A stretch of DNA of 64,000 bases, from NCBI GenBank assembly GCA_003555335.1, contig PWHD01000072.1, forward strand, positions 40,850 to 104,849, written 5' to 3'. The notes beneath the pieces were generated by a model. The model was not told the DNA's origin. It saw only the letters and a program-made list of their open reading frames with translations, and did not search any database. The stretch is from Mollicutes bacterium. Lineage in GTDB: Bacteria; Bacillota_I; Bacilli_A; Izemoplasmatales; Izemoplasmataceae. This document shows positions 17,484-24,996 of this stretch, piece after piece. The position numbers and the translations under genes are program-made. Position 1 is the first letter of the stretch. Every line of letters starts with the position of its first letter.

Positions 17484-18308
17484 TTATTTGCCAAGATAGG
17501 CTTCAATCAGTTCCTCATCCTTGATAAGCGAGGACGCTTTGCCTTCTTTGACAACCTTGCCGACCTGGATAACATAGCCGTAATCAGCAATTTTCAGTGT
17601 CTGAAGCGCGTTTTGTTCGACAATGAGCACCGAGATGCCCATGTTGTTGAGTTCCTTGATGATGTTGAAGATATCCCTCACAATCAGGGGCGCGAGGCCC
17701 AGCGACGGCTCATCGAGAATGAGCAGTTTCGGTGAAGCCATGAGGGCGCGTCCGATTGCGAGCATCTGCATCTCGCCGCCCGACAAAGTCGAGGCGATCT
17801 GGCGGTTTCTCTCCTTCAGCACTGGAAAGAGATCATAGACCCGCTCCAGATTGTTTCTGAACATCTCATCGGCACTCAGAAGAACTGAGGCATCGTCTTT
17901 TCCATCACCGCTGGCGGCGATTTTTTCTTTCAGCCGCTTTGTCTTGGCGTTATCATAGATGCTGTTGATGGGCACGGATTGTGGTTTCAGGGTAAACGCA
18001 CCGATTTTGAGATTTTCATAGACCGACAGATCGGAAAAAATCTGCCTGCCTTCGGGGGCGTGGGCGATGCCGTCTTTCGCGATGCGTTCTACGGACAGCC
18101 GGGTGATGTCGTTGCCTTCAAAAGTGATGGTTCCCGCGGCGGCGGGGACAAGCCCTGAGATTGTCTTTAGCAACGAGGTCTTGCCGGCGCCGTTCGAACC
18201 CAGAATGGCCACGATGTTCCCTTTCGGAACCGTGATGTCGACACCTTTTAGCGCACGGATCGCACCATAGGAAACATGTAGGTCTTCGATTTTCAGTATG
18301 TTTTCCAT
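17484..18308 (-). CDS. livF: LIV-type ABC importer, ATPase subunit (LivF-like)
   Basis: Cytoplasmic ATPase of the importer, 274 residues. Walker A GSNGAGKTS, signature LSGGEMQM, Walker B LLILDEPSLGLAP and the LivF-typical ending VIQVGKVVKEG are all present. It is about 35 residues longer than usual LivF proteins because of an insertion between residues about 98 and 135 (rich in Lys/Asp/Ala) just after VYENLKIG. The insertion lies in the helical subdomain that contacts the permease. Gene order livF after livG with 1 bp gap; ribosome site GGAAGGAA inside the livG end. Confidence 0.93.
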   Translation of the reverse strand: MENILKIEDLHVSYGAIRALKGVDITVPKGNIVAILGSNGAGKTSLLKTISGLVPAAAGTITFEGNDITRLSVERIAKDGIAHAPEGRQIFSDLSVYENLKIGAFTLKPQSVPINSIYDNAKTKRLKEKIAASGDGKDDASVLLSADEMFRNNLERVYDLFPVLKERNRQIASTLSGGEMQMLAIGRALMASPKLLILDEPSLGLAPLIVRDIFNIIKELNNMGISVLIVEQNALQTLKIADYGYVIQVGKVVKEGKASSLIKDEELIEAYLGK

Positions 18309-18309
18309 G

Positions 18310-19098
18310 CTAGTCTTCCTTCCCTAGGTAGGCTTCCTGCACCAGCGGATTCTTTTGAATCTTTTGTGGTGTCTCATGTGCCAGGTATTTGCCGAAGTTG
18401 ATGGCCAGGACACTGTCGCAGATATTCATGACAAAGCCCATATCGTGTTCAATCAGCAGGATGGTGGCATTGTATTTTTTGCGGATATCATGGATGAGCG
18501 TCTCAAGTTCATCGGTTTCCCGGTCGTTCAGACCGGCCGCCGGTTCATCGAGCACAATGAAGCGGGGATCGGTGATGAGCGCGCGGGCGATTTCAACTTT
18601 CTTCATGATGCCATAAGGCTGACCCATGACGTAAAAGTCCTTCAGATGGTCGATCTTCAGAAATTTCAGAATCTCGAGTGCTTTTTCATAGAGTTCTTTT
18701 TCCTGCGCCCGCATCTTCGGGAGCCTCAGAATGTGTGAGACGATGTTGGTGCGGACCTGTTTGTGTGCCCCGATCATGACGTTGTCGATGATTGAAAGGT
18801 CGGGAATGAGCTCGATGTTCTGGAAAGTCCGAGCGAGTCCCTGTCTGACAATGCCGGTCACATCGACCTTACGCAGGTCCGTGGTGTTGCCGTCTTTGTC
18901 CCGGTAGAGAATATCGCCGGTATAGTTTTTGTAGAACTGGGTGACGCAGTTGAAAACCGTTGTCTTACCGGCGCCGTTGGGGCCGATCAGACCGACAATT
19001 TCCCCTTCGTTGATTTCAAAATTCAGCTTGTCGACGGCGACGAGGCCGCCGAATTTCATCGTGAGGTTCTTGACTGATAGAATCGGAGTCTTAGCCAC
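18310..19098 (-). CDS. livG: LIV-type ABC importer, ATPase subunit (LivG-like)
   Basis: Second ATPase of the importer, 262 residues from a GTG start at 19098, preceded by AGGTGAG and overlapping the end of livM. Walker A GPNGAGKTT, Walker B FIVLDEPAAGLN and H-loop LLIEHDM are intact; the signature region reads QPYGIMKKVEIARAL, a degenerate form of the LivG signature (usually SYGQQR). The longer frame to 19209 lies fully inside livM and is rejected. Works with LivF, LivM, LivH and the binding protein encoded around it. Confidence 0.93.
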   Translation of the reverse strand: MAKTPILSVKNLTMKFGGLVAVDKLNFEINEGEIVGLIGPNGAGKTTVFNCVTQFYKNYTGDILYRDKDGNTTDLRKVDVTGIVRQGLARTFQNIELIPDLSIIDNVMIGAHKQVRTNIVSHILRLPKMRAQEKELYEKALEILKFLKIDHLKDFYVMGQPYGIMKKVEIARALITDPRFIVLDEPAAGLNDRETDELETLIHDIRKKYNATILLIEHDMGFVMNICDSVLAINFGKYLAHETPQKIQKNPLVQEAYLGKED

Positions 19099-20182
19099 GA
19101 CGCTCACCTGCCTTTTTCGCGAGGTAGGATTTGGATCTGATAAGCAGTTTCTTGATGTCTGTGAGAATCTGGGCCGCTCCGTATGGATAATAGAGGATGA
19201 CCACGACAATCAACAGACCCGCGAGGATGTCCTCGAAACCGGAAAGAATCGGGACTTCCCTCAAAACGAAGGCCGGGACACCAATCAAGAGGAAAGCGCC
19301 CACCAGCATGCCGATCAGGCTTTTCATGCCGCCGATGACGACGACGGCAAGGATGACAAGGCTCAGACCGAGCCCCCACTTGGTCGCAGAACCGGTCGTC
19401 TGAAAGAAGATGAGATGGAGAATGCCGCCGAATGCGGCGAAGACCGTGGCAATCACGAATGCCATCAATCTGTACTTTATGACGCTGATGCCCATCGCAA
19501 GCGCGGCGTGCTGTGAACGACTGATTGCCATCAGTGCACGACCGGTGGGGCTCTTGACTATATTATAAACCACGATGAACGCGATGACCATCCCGATCGC
19601 CACAAAATAATAAAGGATAATCCGGTCCGCTTTCAGAAAGTTCGTAAGTTCATAACCCATGAAAAAGTCGATGCTCGATCCAATCCGTTGGGTTTCACCA
19701 CTGTTGAAAATGGCGAACGCACGGAAAATCTCAGTGACGATGTGACCGACGAACAATGTCGCGATGGCTAGATAGATCCCTTCCATCTTGAGCGACAGCA
19801 CACCGACGGCCATGCCCAAAAAGCCCGCCAAAACGAGTGTCAGCACCACCGAAAGGAGAAAGGGCAGACCAACCACGTTGATGAAGACGAACATGCTGTT
19901 GGTCGCCACGCCCATGAAGGCCGCGGTGGCCAAAGAGACCAGGCCGCTGAAACCGAGCAAGAGGTTCAACCCGAGCGCCACCACCGTGATAATCATTATC
20001 TCGGCGAGAAAGTTGATGTTCGTCGCCGCCGGACCGGCGAAGACGATGCGTCCGATGACAATCATCACCACGCCGAGGACGACAAACTGCATCTGAGGAC
20101 TTTGTTTGATATAGGTGGCGACATTTTTCACGATCATCCGCAGTTTCTGCCAGATGGTACTGAGTTTGTTTTTTACAGTCAT
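19091..20182 (-). CDS. livM: LIV-type ABC importer, permease (LivM-like)
   Basis: Integral membrane permease of 363 residues, around ten hydrophobic segments. Contains the LivM hallmark 'GLVSLATAAFMGVATN' (usually GlLSLGhaaFfgiGAY) near residue 83 and the loop 'SPTGRALMAISRSQHAALAMGI' region (EAA-type motif) that docks the ATPases. It has an N-terminal extension of about 25 residues (NKLSTIWQKLRMIVKNVATY) compared with minimal LivM. Start ATG follows the livH stop by 2 bp. Confidence 0.93.
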   Translation of the reverse strand: MTVKNKLSTIWQKLRMIVKNVATYIKQSPQMQFVVLGVVMIVIGRIVFAGPAATNINFLAEIMIITVVALGLNLLLGFSGLVSLATAAFMGVATNSMFVFINVVGLPFLLSVVLTLVLAGFLGMAVGVLSLKMEGIYLAIATLFVGHIVTEIFRAFAIFNSGETQRIGSSIDFFMGYELTNFLKADRIILYYFVAIGMVIAFIVVYNIVKSPTGRALMAISRSQHAALAMGISVIKYRLMAFVIATVFAAFGGILHLIFFQTTGSATKWGLGLSLVILAVVVIGGMKSLIGMLVGAFLLIGVPAFVLREVPILSGFEDILAGLLIVVVILYYPYGAAQILTDIKKLLIRSKSYLAKKAGERRG

Positions 20183-20184
20183 GT

Positions 20185-21108
20185 CTACACCTTCCTCTGC
20201 GGTTTCTTACCGAACAGGCCGTAAGGTTTGAAATAAAGAATGACAAGAATGATCGAATAGACGAGAAGCTCCGCGAAAATGGAACGAAGATCAAGACTCG
20301 TCACAAAGAAATAGCGGCCGGTACTGATGGCGAAGCCGATGATATAAGCCGCGACGACAGGGCCGAAGAACGTGGAGAATCCCCCGAAAACCCCGGCGAA
20401 AAATGCGCTGATCTGCACTGTGATGAGCATATTCGGCGTCATCCCGACCCGTGGTGCCAAGGCGATGCCGGCAATCGTACCGAGCATGGCCGCAAAAGCC
20501 CAAGCGAACATGGTGACGGTCTTTGTCGGAACGCCCATCAGTCTGGCGATGGGCTCATTCGAAGCGGTCACACGTGTCGCGAGACCCCAGCGGGTCTTCT
20601 GGATGAACAGAAACACAATCAGCATGAGGACCATTGTGAGCAAGAAGATGAAGATGGTGTTCCACTCGATGCTCGCACCGAGAATGGTTACCGTATGTTC
20701 AGACGCGATAAACTGTTCGGGTCTGATGGTAACCGGTGGAAAGACCGTCCTTAGTATGCCCAGGGTCGAGTTCATGATTCCGATGAGAATCATGATGATA
20801 CCGAGTGTCAGGATTTGTTTCGATACGGGCGATGCTTTGCGGGCAGGTCGGATGAACAGTTTGTCGATGATGACACCGGTCAGGAAAGCCGTACCCATCG
20901 CAATCAGCATCGATGTCCATATGCTGAGTCCTACAGTCAATAGAAAGTAAGCCGCGATATAGGCATTGAAGGTTCCGATCGAGCCCTGCGCGAAGTTTGT
21001 CGCCTTGCTGGTTCTGAAGATGAGGACGATACCGAGTGTCGCCAGCGCGACGATACTTCCAAGACGCAGACTGTTGAAAAGAATCTGGATAATGATGGAG
21101 ATATTCAT
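20185..21108 (-). CDS. livH: LIV-type ABC importer, permease (LivH-like)
   Basis: Integral membrane permease of 307 residues with about eight hydrophobic segments. LivH hallmarks: 'LGSIVALATLGIVLIFRTSKATNFAQGSIG' region near residues 16-45 (the usual GsiYALiAlGltlvyg...inFAhG) and 'GLATRVTASNEPIARLMGV' EAA-type loop near residue 180. Start ATG overlaps the stop of the KASIII-like gene, so importer and enzymes are translationally coupled. Confidence 0.93.
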   Translation of the reverse strand: MNISIIIQILFNSLRLGSIVALATLGIVLIFRTSKATNFAQGSIGTFNAYIAAYFLLTVGLSIWTSMLIAMGTAFLTGVIIDKLFIRPARKASPVSKQILTLGIIMILIGIMNSTLGILRTVFPPVTIRPEQFIASEHTVTILGASIEWNTIFIFLLTMVLMLIVFLFIQKTRWGLATRVTASNEPIARLMGVPTKTVTMFAWAFAAMLGTIAGIALAPRVGMTPNMLITVQISAFFAGVFGGFSTFFGPVVAAYIIGFAISTGRYFFVTSLDLRSIFAELLVYSIILVILYFKPYGLFGKKPQRKV

Positions 21109-22136
21109 CGTTTCTCACCCCACTCAATCACTGAGGCGCCCCATACATAGCCGATTCCGGCGGCGATCAGGGCGATGGTCGTGCCATCTTTGATCTTGCC
21201 GGACGCAAGTCCGAGATGCATGGAAAGAATCTGGTCGATCTGACCCATATGACCATAGTCTTCGAGGTAGGTCGTCTGAGATTGATCAAGACCGAGCTCC
21301 TGAAGCATGCCTTCGTGGCCGGAGCGTTTGATATGGAGGATGCCGAGATAGCCGATATCCTCGACGCGCTTGCCCGATTTTTCCAAGGCTTCCTCGATAC
21401 ACGCGAACCAATTAGGCATCGAGACCTCGTTCAGACGGTCCTTCATCTTCTTCGGTTCCATCAGTCGAAGCGACTTGTAGGCCTGATCGACATTGTCTTT
21501 GGTGATGGGGTTTTTCGTTCCGCCGATTTCGACACCGGCGGTTCTTGCCAATGTACCATCGGCGATGATATGGGAACCGAGTACGAGATTTTTCCCGTGG
21601 TTCTTCTTGAGAATCATCGCGCCGCCACCCGCGGACAGATTGTACATCATCGACATGTGCGGATCGGAAAAGTCGACGAAATCCCCGTTTCTGTAACCAC
21701 CGACAATCAAGACGGTGTCGAGATTGTCGTCGGCGACCATCATATCCTTGGCGAGTTTGAGCGCGGCGAGCGCGGTCGCACAGCGGTTCTGGATATCGAT
21801 TCCCCAGGCATTTCTGGCACCGATTCTTCCCTGGACATAAAGGGCCGATGTGGTGAGCGGATATTCCTTCCACTCTTCGCCGATATCTAGGATGAGGTCG
21901 ATTTCAAGGGGATCGATGCCGGTTTCCTGAAGCGCGTGGAGCGCGGCTTTCGCCCCCATTTCCTGTGTCCCGTCGTCTTCGCCGGGCACATAGATGGTGT
22001 TTATCCCCAGTTTCTTGCGGACATTCTCAGCGGTCCAGTTTCCTTCGGTCTTCTCCGCAATCTCACTTGCAGTCATGGTGCTTTTCGGAAGATAAATCCC
22101 GGTGCCGACGACACCGACATGGACATCCTTTGACAT
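21105..22136 (-). CDS. Ketoacyl synthase III-like (thiolase-fold) enzyme
   Basis: 343-residue thiolase-superfamily protein related to FabH. The nucleophile Cys sits in IQNRCATALAA near residue 119. The second catalytic residue is His in GILHIKRSGHEG. The third position, Asn in FabH (GNTS), is replaced by His/Gly in YGHMGQIDQ, so this is not a normal fatty-acid initiation enzyme. Relatives of this divergent type include acetoacetyl-CoA-forming synthases and HMG-CoA-synthase-like enzymes. In this operon a role in acyl-CoA condensation or cleavage next to thiolase and reductase is likely. Start ATG 22136 is preceded by GGAGTG; the frame extends 9 bp further. Confidence 0.8.
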   Translation of the reverse strand: MSKDVHVGVVGTGIYLPKSTMTASEIAEKTEGNWTAENVRKKLGINTIYVPGEDDGTQEMGAKAALHALQETGIDPLEIDLILDIGEEWKEYPLTTSALYVQGRIGARNAWGIDIQNRCATALAALKLAKDMMVADDNLDTVLIVGGYRNGDFVDFSDPHMSMMYNLSAGGGAMILKKNHGKNLVLGSHIIADGTLARTAGVEIGGTKNPITKDNVDQAYKSLRLMEPKKMKDRLNEVSMPNWFACIEEALEKSGKRVEDIGYLGILHIKRSGHEGMLQELGLDQSQTTYLEDYGHMGQIDQILSMHLGLASGKIKDGTTIALIAAGIGYVWGASVIEWGEKR

Positions 22137-22156
22137 TGTACTCACTCCAATAGAAT

Positions 22157-22876
22157 TTAAAGTCTCATGCCACCGTTGACACTGAGCACGTGTCCGGTGA
22201 TGTAGCTTGAATCATCGCTGGCGAGGAAAAGCGCCGTACCGGCAATTTCTTCTGGTTCGCCAAGCCGTTTAAGCATGGTCATTGATGCGAATTTCTGAAG
22301 CAGATCCTCAGGAACGGTCTTGAGGATATCGGTCATGATATAACCGGGCGCGATCGCATTGACGCGCACCGGAGTCCCTTTGCGGGCGAACTCTTTCGCC
22401 CAGGTCTTGGTGAGTCCGATGAGACCGGCTTTCGACGCGGCGTAGTTGGCCTGCCCGATGTTGCCGTACTCACCGACGACACTCGAGATGTTGATAATCG
22501 AACCGCCACCTTTTTCTTCCATGTGAGGACCAATATGACGGGTGAGGTTGAAAACACCTTTCAGGTTGACATCCATCACGAGGTTCCAGTCCTCATCGCT
22601 CATCTTGCGGGTCATGCCATCGCGGGTGATTCCCGCATTGTTGATGAGGATATCGATCTGACCGTAGTCTTCAATGATTTTTTCAACGAGGGTCTTGCAC
22701 GCATCCGCGTCGGTGACATTGAGAATTCTGCCTTCGACTCCGTCTTTTTTATAATCGGGTTCCTGCATATCGAGCGCGATCACTTTCGCGCCTTCCTCGG
22801 CAAAACGGACCGCCATGGCTTTTCCAAGCCCCTGCGCGCCGCCTGTGATAATCGCTACCTTGTCTTTCAAACGCAT
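22157..22876 (-). CDS. FabG-type 3-oxoacyl-(ACP/CoA) reductase
   Basis: 239-residue short-chain dehydrogenase. NAD(P)-binding TGGAQGLG at residues 10-17, NNAGITRDG, catalytic Ser in INISSVVG, YAASKAG (Tyr-x3-Lys) and PGYIMTDIL are all present. NAGITRD is typical of FabG and of acetoacetyl-CoA reductase PhaB. Placed between thiolase (1 bp gap) and the KASIII-like gene; together with the thiolase it could interconvert (R)-3-hydroxyacyl-CoA, 3-oxoacyl-CoA and acetyl-CoA. A role in bulk fatty-acid synthesis is less likely because no acp, fabD or fabF is near. Confidence 0.9.
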   Translation of the reverse strand: MRLKDKVAIITGGAQGLGKAMAVRFAEEGAKVIALDMQEPDYKKDGVEGRILNVTDADACKTLVEKIIEDYGQIDILINNAGITRDGMTRKMSDEDWNLVMDVNLKGVFNLTRHIGPHMEEKGGGSIINISSVVGEYGNIGQANYAASKAGLIGLTKTWAKEFARKGTPVRVNAIAPGYIMTDILKTVPEDLLQKFASMTMLKRLGEPEEIAGTALFLASDDSSYITGHVLSVNGGMRL

Positions 22877-22877
22877 A

Positions 22878-24089
22878 TTATGCCTCCGTCCTTTTCAATA
22901 TTATCGCTGTGCCCATGCCGCCGCCGATACAAAGCGAGGCAAGGCCATAGCTGTTTTTCCTTTTGATCATCTCGTGCAGGAGTGTCACAGTGATTCTGTT
23001 CGCGCTCGCACCGACGGGGTGTCCGAGTGCGATGGCGCCACCGTTGACATTGGTGCGTTCGACAATCTTCTCGAGCGCTTCACCGTAAGCTTCCTCGAGT
23101 TCCTTGAGAACGCCGAGGCTCTGTGCGGCGAACGCTTCATTCAGTTCCAGAAGTTCCATGTCACCGAATGAAAGACCGCTGTGTCTGAGGGCCGCACCAA
23201 TGGCCGGCACGGGACCTAGGCCCATATAGTCCGGTTCCACACCGCCTTGGCCGACACCGACAATCTCGGCGAGCGGTTTGAGATTGTATTTTTCCACCGC
23301 TTCTTCGCTCGCGATCATCATGAAACTCGCGCCGTCGTTGATGCCGCTTGAATTGCCGGCGGTGACACTTCCGTCCTTCTTGAAAGCCGGGCGTAGTTTC
23401 GCCAGGTTCTCTTCGTTGCTGTTGCGGTTGATATGTTCATCGGTCTCGAAAACGAAATCACCGCGGCGACTCTTGATTGTGATTGGAACAATCTCTTCTT
23501 TGAACCGGCCGTTGTCGGTCGCGTTCGCCGCGCGGCGTTGCGATTCAGCGGCAAAAGCATCCTGTTCCTCACGGGAAAGCCCGAATTTCTCCACAATGTT
23601 TTCGGCCGTAATCCCCATATGGATCGGCTTGAATGCATCGGTGAGCGCATCATCGATCATATGATCCTTGACGGCGAAGCCGCCCATCTTAATCCCTTTG
23701 CGCGTCTTGTCCGGGAGAAGATAGGGCGCTTTGGACATCGATTCCACACCGCCTGCGATAATCATATCATGCATGCCGGCCTGAATCGAGGTGAACGCAT
23801 TAATCACGGTCTTCATACCGGATCCGCAGACCATGTTCACGGTGTAGGCCGGTATCCCTACCGGAATACCCGCTTTGACAGAAATCTGTCTCGCGATGCC
23901 CTGCCCGAGTCCCGCAGGAAGGATGTTGCCCACAATTACCTCATCAAACGCATCTTCCGGCACACCGGTCTCTTGAATCATTGATTTCACAACATCCGCA
24001 CCGTAATCGGCTGGATGCATGTCGGAAAGCGATCCCATGAACTTACCGATGGCTGTGCGTTTCGCTGAAACCACGTACACTTTTTTCAC
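22878..24089 (-). CDS. Acetyl-CoA acetyltransferase (thiolase)
   Basis: 403-residue thiolase that cleaves or forms acetoacetyl-CoA (or longer 3-oxoacyl-CoA). Acylation Cys in MVCGSGMK at about residue 88, His in ALGHPVGAS and the second active Cys in LCIGGGMG are intact. I start it at GTG 24089 because AGGAGG lies 7 bp upstream; the in-frame TTG 6 bp further would leave no room for the ribosome site. First gene of the eleven-gene operon, divergent from a TetR regulator. Confidence 0.93.
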   Translation of the reverse strand: MKKVYVVSAKRTAIGKFMGSLSDMHPADYGADVVKSMIQETGVPEDAFDEVIVGNILPAGLGQGIARQISVKAGIPVGIPAYTVNMVCGSGMKTVINAFTSIQAGMHDMIIAGGVESMSKAPYLLPDKTRKGIKMGGFAVKDHMIDDALTDAFKPIHMGITAENIVEKFGLSREEQDAFAAESQRRAANATDNGRFKEEIVPITIKSRRGDFVFETDEHINRNSNEENLAKLRPAFKKDGSVTAGNSSGINDGASFMMIASEEAVEKYNLKPLAEIVGVGQGGVEPDYMGLGPVPAIGAALRHSGLSFGDMELLELNEAFAAQSLGVLKELEEAYGEALEKIVERTNVNGGAIALGHPVGASANRITVTLLHEMIKRKNSYGLASLCIGGGMGTAIILKRTEA

Positions 24090-24162
24090 AAACAAACCTC
24101 CTAAAATTTATTCCTTGCTTGCATTTCGCAAATGGATGACTTATACTACAAGTGTGAACCGT

Positions 24163-24190
24163 TATTCATAAACTGAATGGATATTCATAA
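24163..24190. promoter_or_regulatory. Candidate TetR operator between the divergent genes
   Basis: Three alternating half-sites ATTCA (24164-24168), TGAAT (24174-24178) and ATTCA (24183-24187) make two overlapping inverted repeats, ATTCA-5-TGAAT and TGAAT-4-ATTCA. The site lies midway between the thiolase and TetR starts, where it could control both promoters. An AT-rich stretch with TATAG/TATAA-like boxes surrounds it. Confidence 0.5.
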
Positions 24191-24257
24191 TATAGCATAA
24201 AACGCTTTCAGTGTCAATTGAATGCACACAAAAATGAATGTCCGGGGAGTGACCAAG

Positions 24258-24866
24258 ATGATAAATCTCGATATCAAGGAACCGACAACCAGAAACGCGA
24301 AAAACACATTCGATGAAATCGAACGCGCCGCCATCAAACTTTTTTATAAGAACGGTTATCACGGTACCACTGTCAAAAACATCACCACCGAAGCGGGTGT
24401 CGCGGCGGGAACCTTCTACCTCTACTTTCCTTCCAAACTCGTTCTATACAAACACATCCTTCTTCTTTTTTCCCACAACATCCGCAAGCATATCGCTGAA
24501 CGTGTCGCCAAAAAGGAAACCCGTTTTGAAAAGGAAAGAACTGGAATCAAGGCCTTTTTGGAGTATGCGAGCGAAAATCCCGAGATGTACAACATCATCT
24601 GGGAATCCCTGTATATCGACCGCGAACTTTTCAAAGACTACTACGAATCCTTCGCCATCCGCTATGTCAACGGACTTGAAAAAGCCAAAGAGAACAAAGA
24701 AATCAGGAATCTCGACAGTGAGATCATCAGTTACATCCTGATGGGCATCACCAACTTCATCGGGCTCAAGGTCGTCATGGACCTGGGCCGGTCCAACGAT
24801 GATATCGACCGCATTGTCGATGTCACCATGGACCTACTGCAGTCGGGACTTTTTCTAAAAAAATAG
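24258..24866 (+). CDS. TetR/AcrR-family regulator of the catabolic operon
   Basis: 202-residue regulator; helix-turn-helix at about residues 30-50 (GTTVKNITTEAGVAAGTFYL) preceded by the typical 'AAIKLFYKNGYHGTTV'. The overall look is that of TetR proteins which sense acyl-CoA or fatty acids (FadR/YsiA-like), consistent with a thiolase-led target operon read in the opposite direction; that ligand is inference. ATG 24258 is chosen because GGGGAGTG lies 6 bp upstream, although the frame is open 36 bp further. Confidence 0.88.
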   Translation: MINLDIKEPTTRNAKNTFDEIERAAIKLFYKNGYHGTTVKNITTEAGVAAGTFYLYFPSKLVLYKHILLLFSHNIRKHIAERVAKKETRFEKERTGIKAFLEYASENPEMYNIIWESLYIDRELFKDYYESFAIRYVNGLEKAKENKEIRNLDSEIISYILMGITNFIGLKVVMDLGRSNDDIDRIVDVTMDLLQSGLFLKK

Positions 24867-24878
24867 TTTCACGATCCA

Positions 24879-24911
24879 AAAAGACAATGGAAAATCTCCA
24901 TTGTCTTTTTG
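24879..24911 (+). terminator. Terminator of the TetR gene
   Basis: 14-bp stem AAAAAGACAATGGA / TCCATTGTCTTTTT with T-run, 12 bp after the stop. Symmetric A/T flanks allow use in both directions. Confidence 0.8.
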
Positions 24912-24971
24912 TTTTCAAACAAACCATCCAGTCAAAATCGCGCGCATAGTGGATTTCAAGCCAAATGAAAA

Positions 24972-24996
24972 AAACTTCCCGATTATCGGGAAGTTT
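24972..24996 (-). terminator. Terminator overlapping the end of the MATE gene
   Basis: Inverted repeat AAACTTCCCGAT / ATCGGGAAGTTT whose centre contains the TAA stop of the MATE gene (24985-24983); followed on the minus strand by a run of seven T. Confidence 0.75.

Noticed and set aside
19099..19209. 37-residue N-terminal extension of LivG
   Set aside because: It is out-of-frame livM sequence without a ribosome site; GTG 19098 has AGGTGAG at the right distance.
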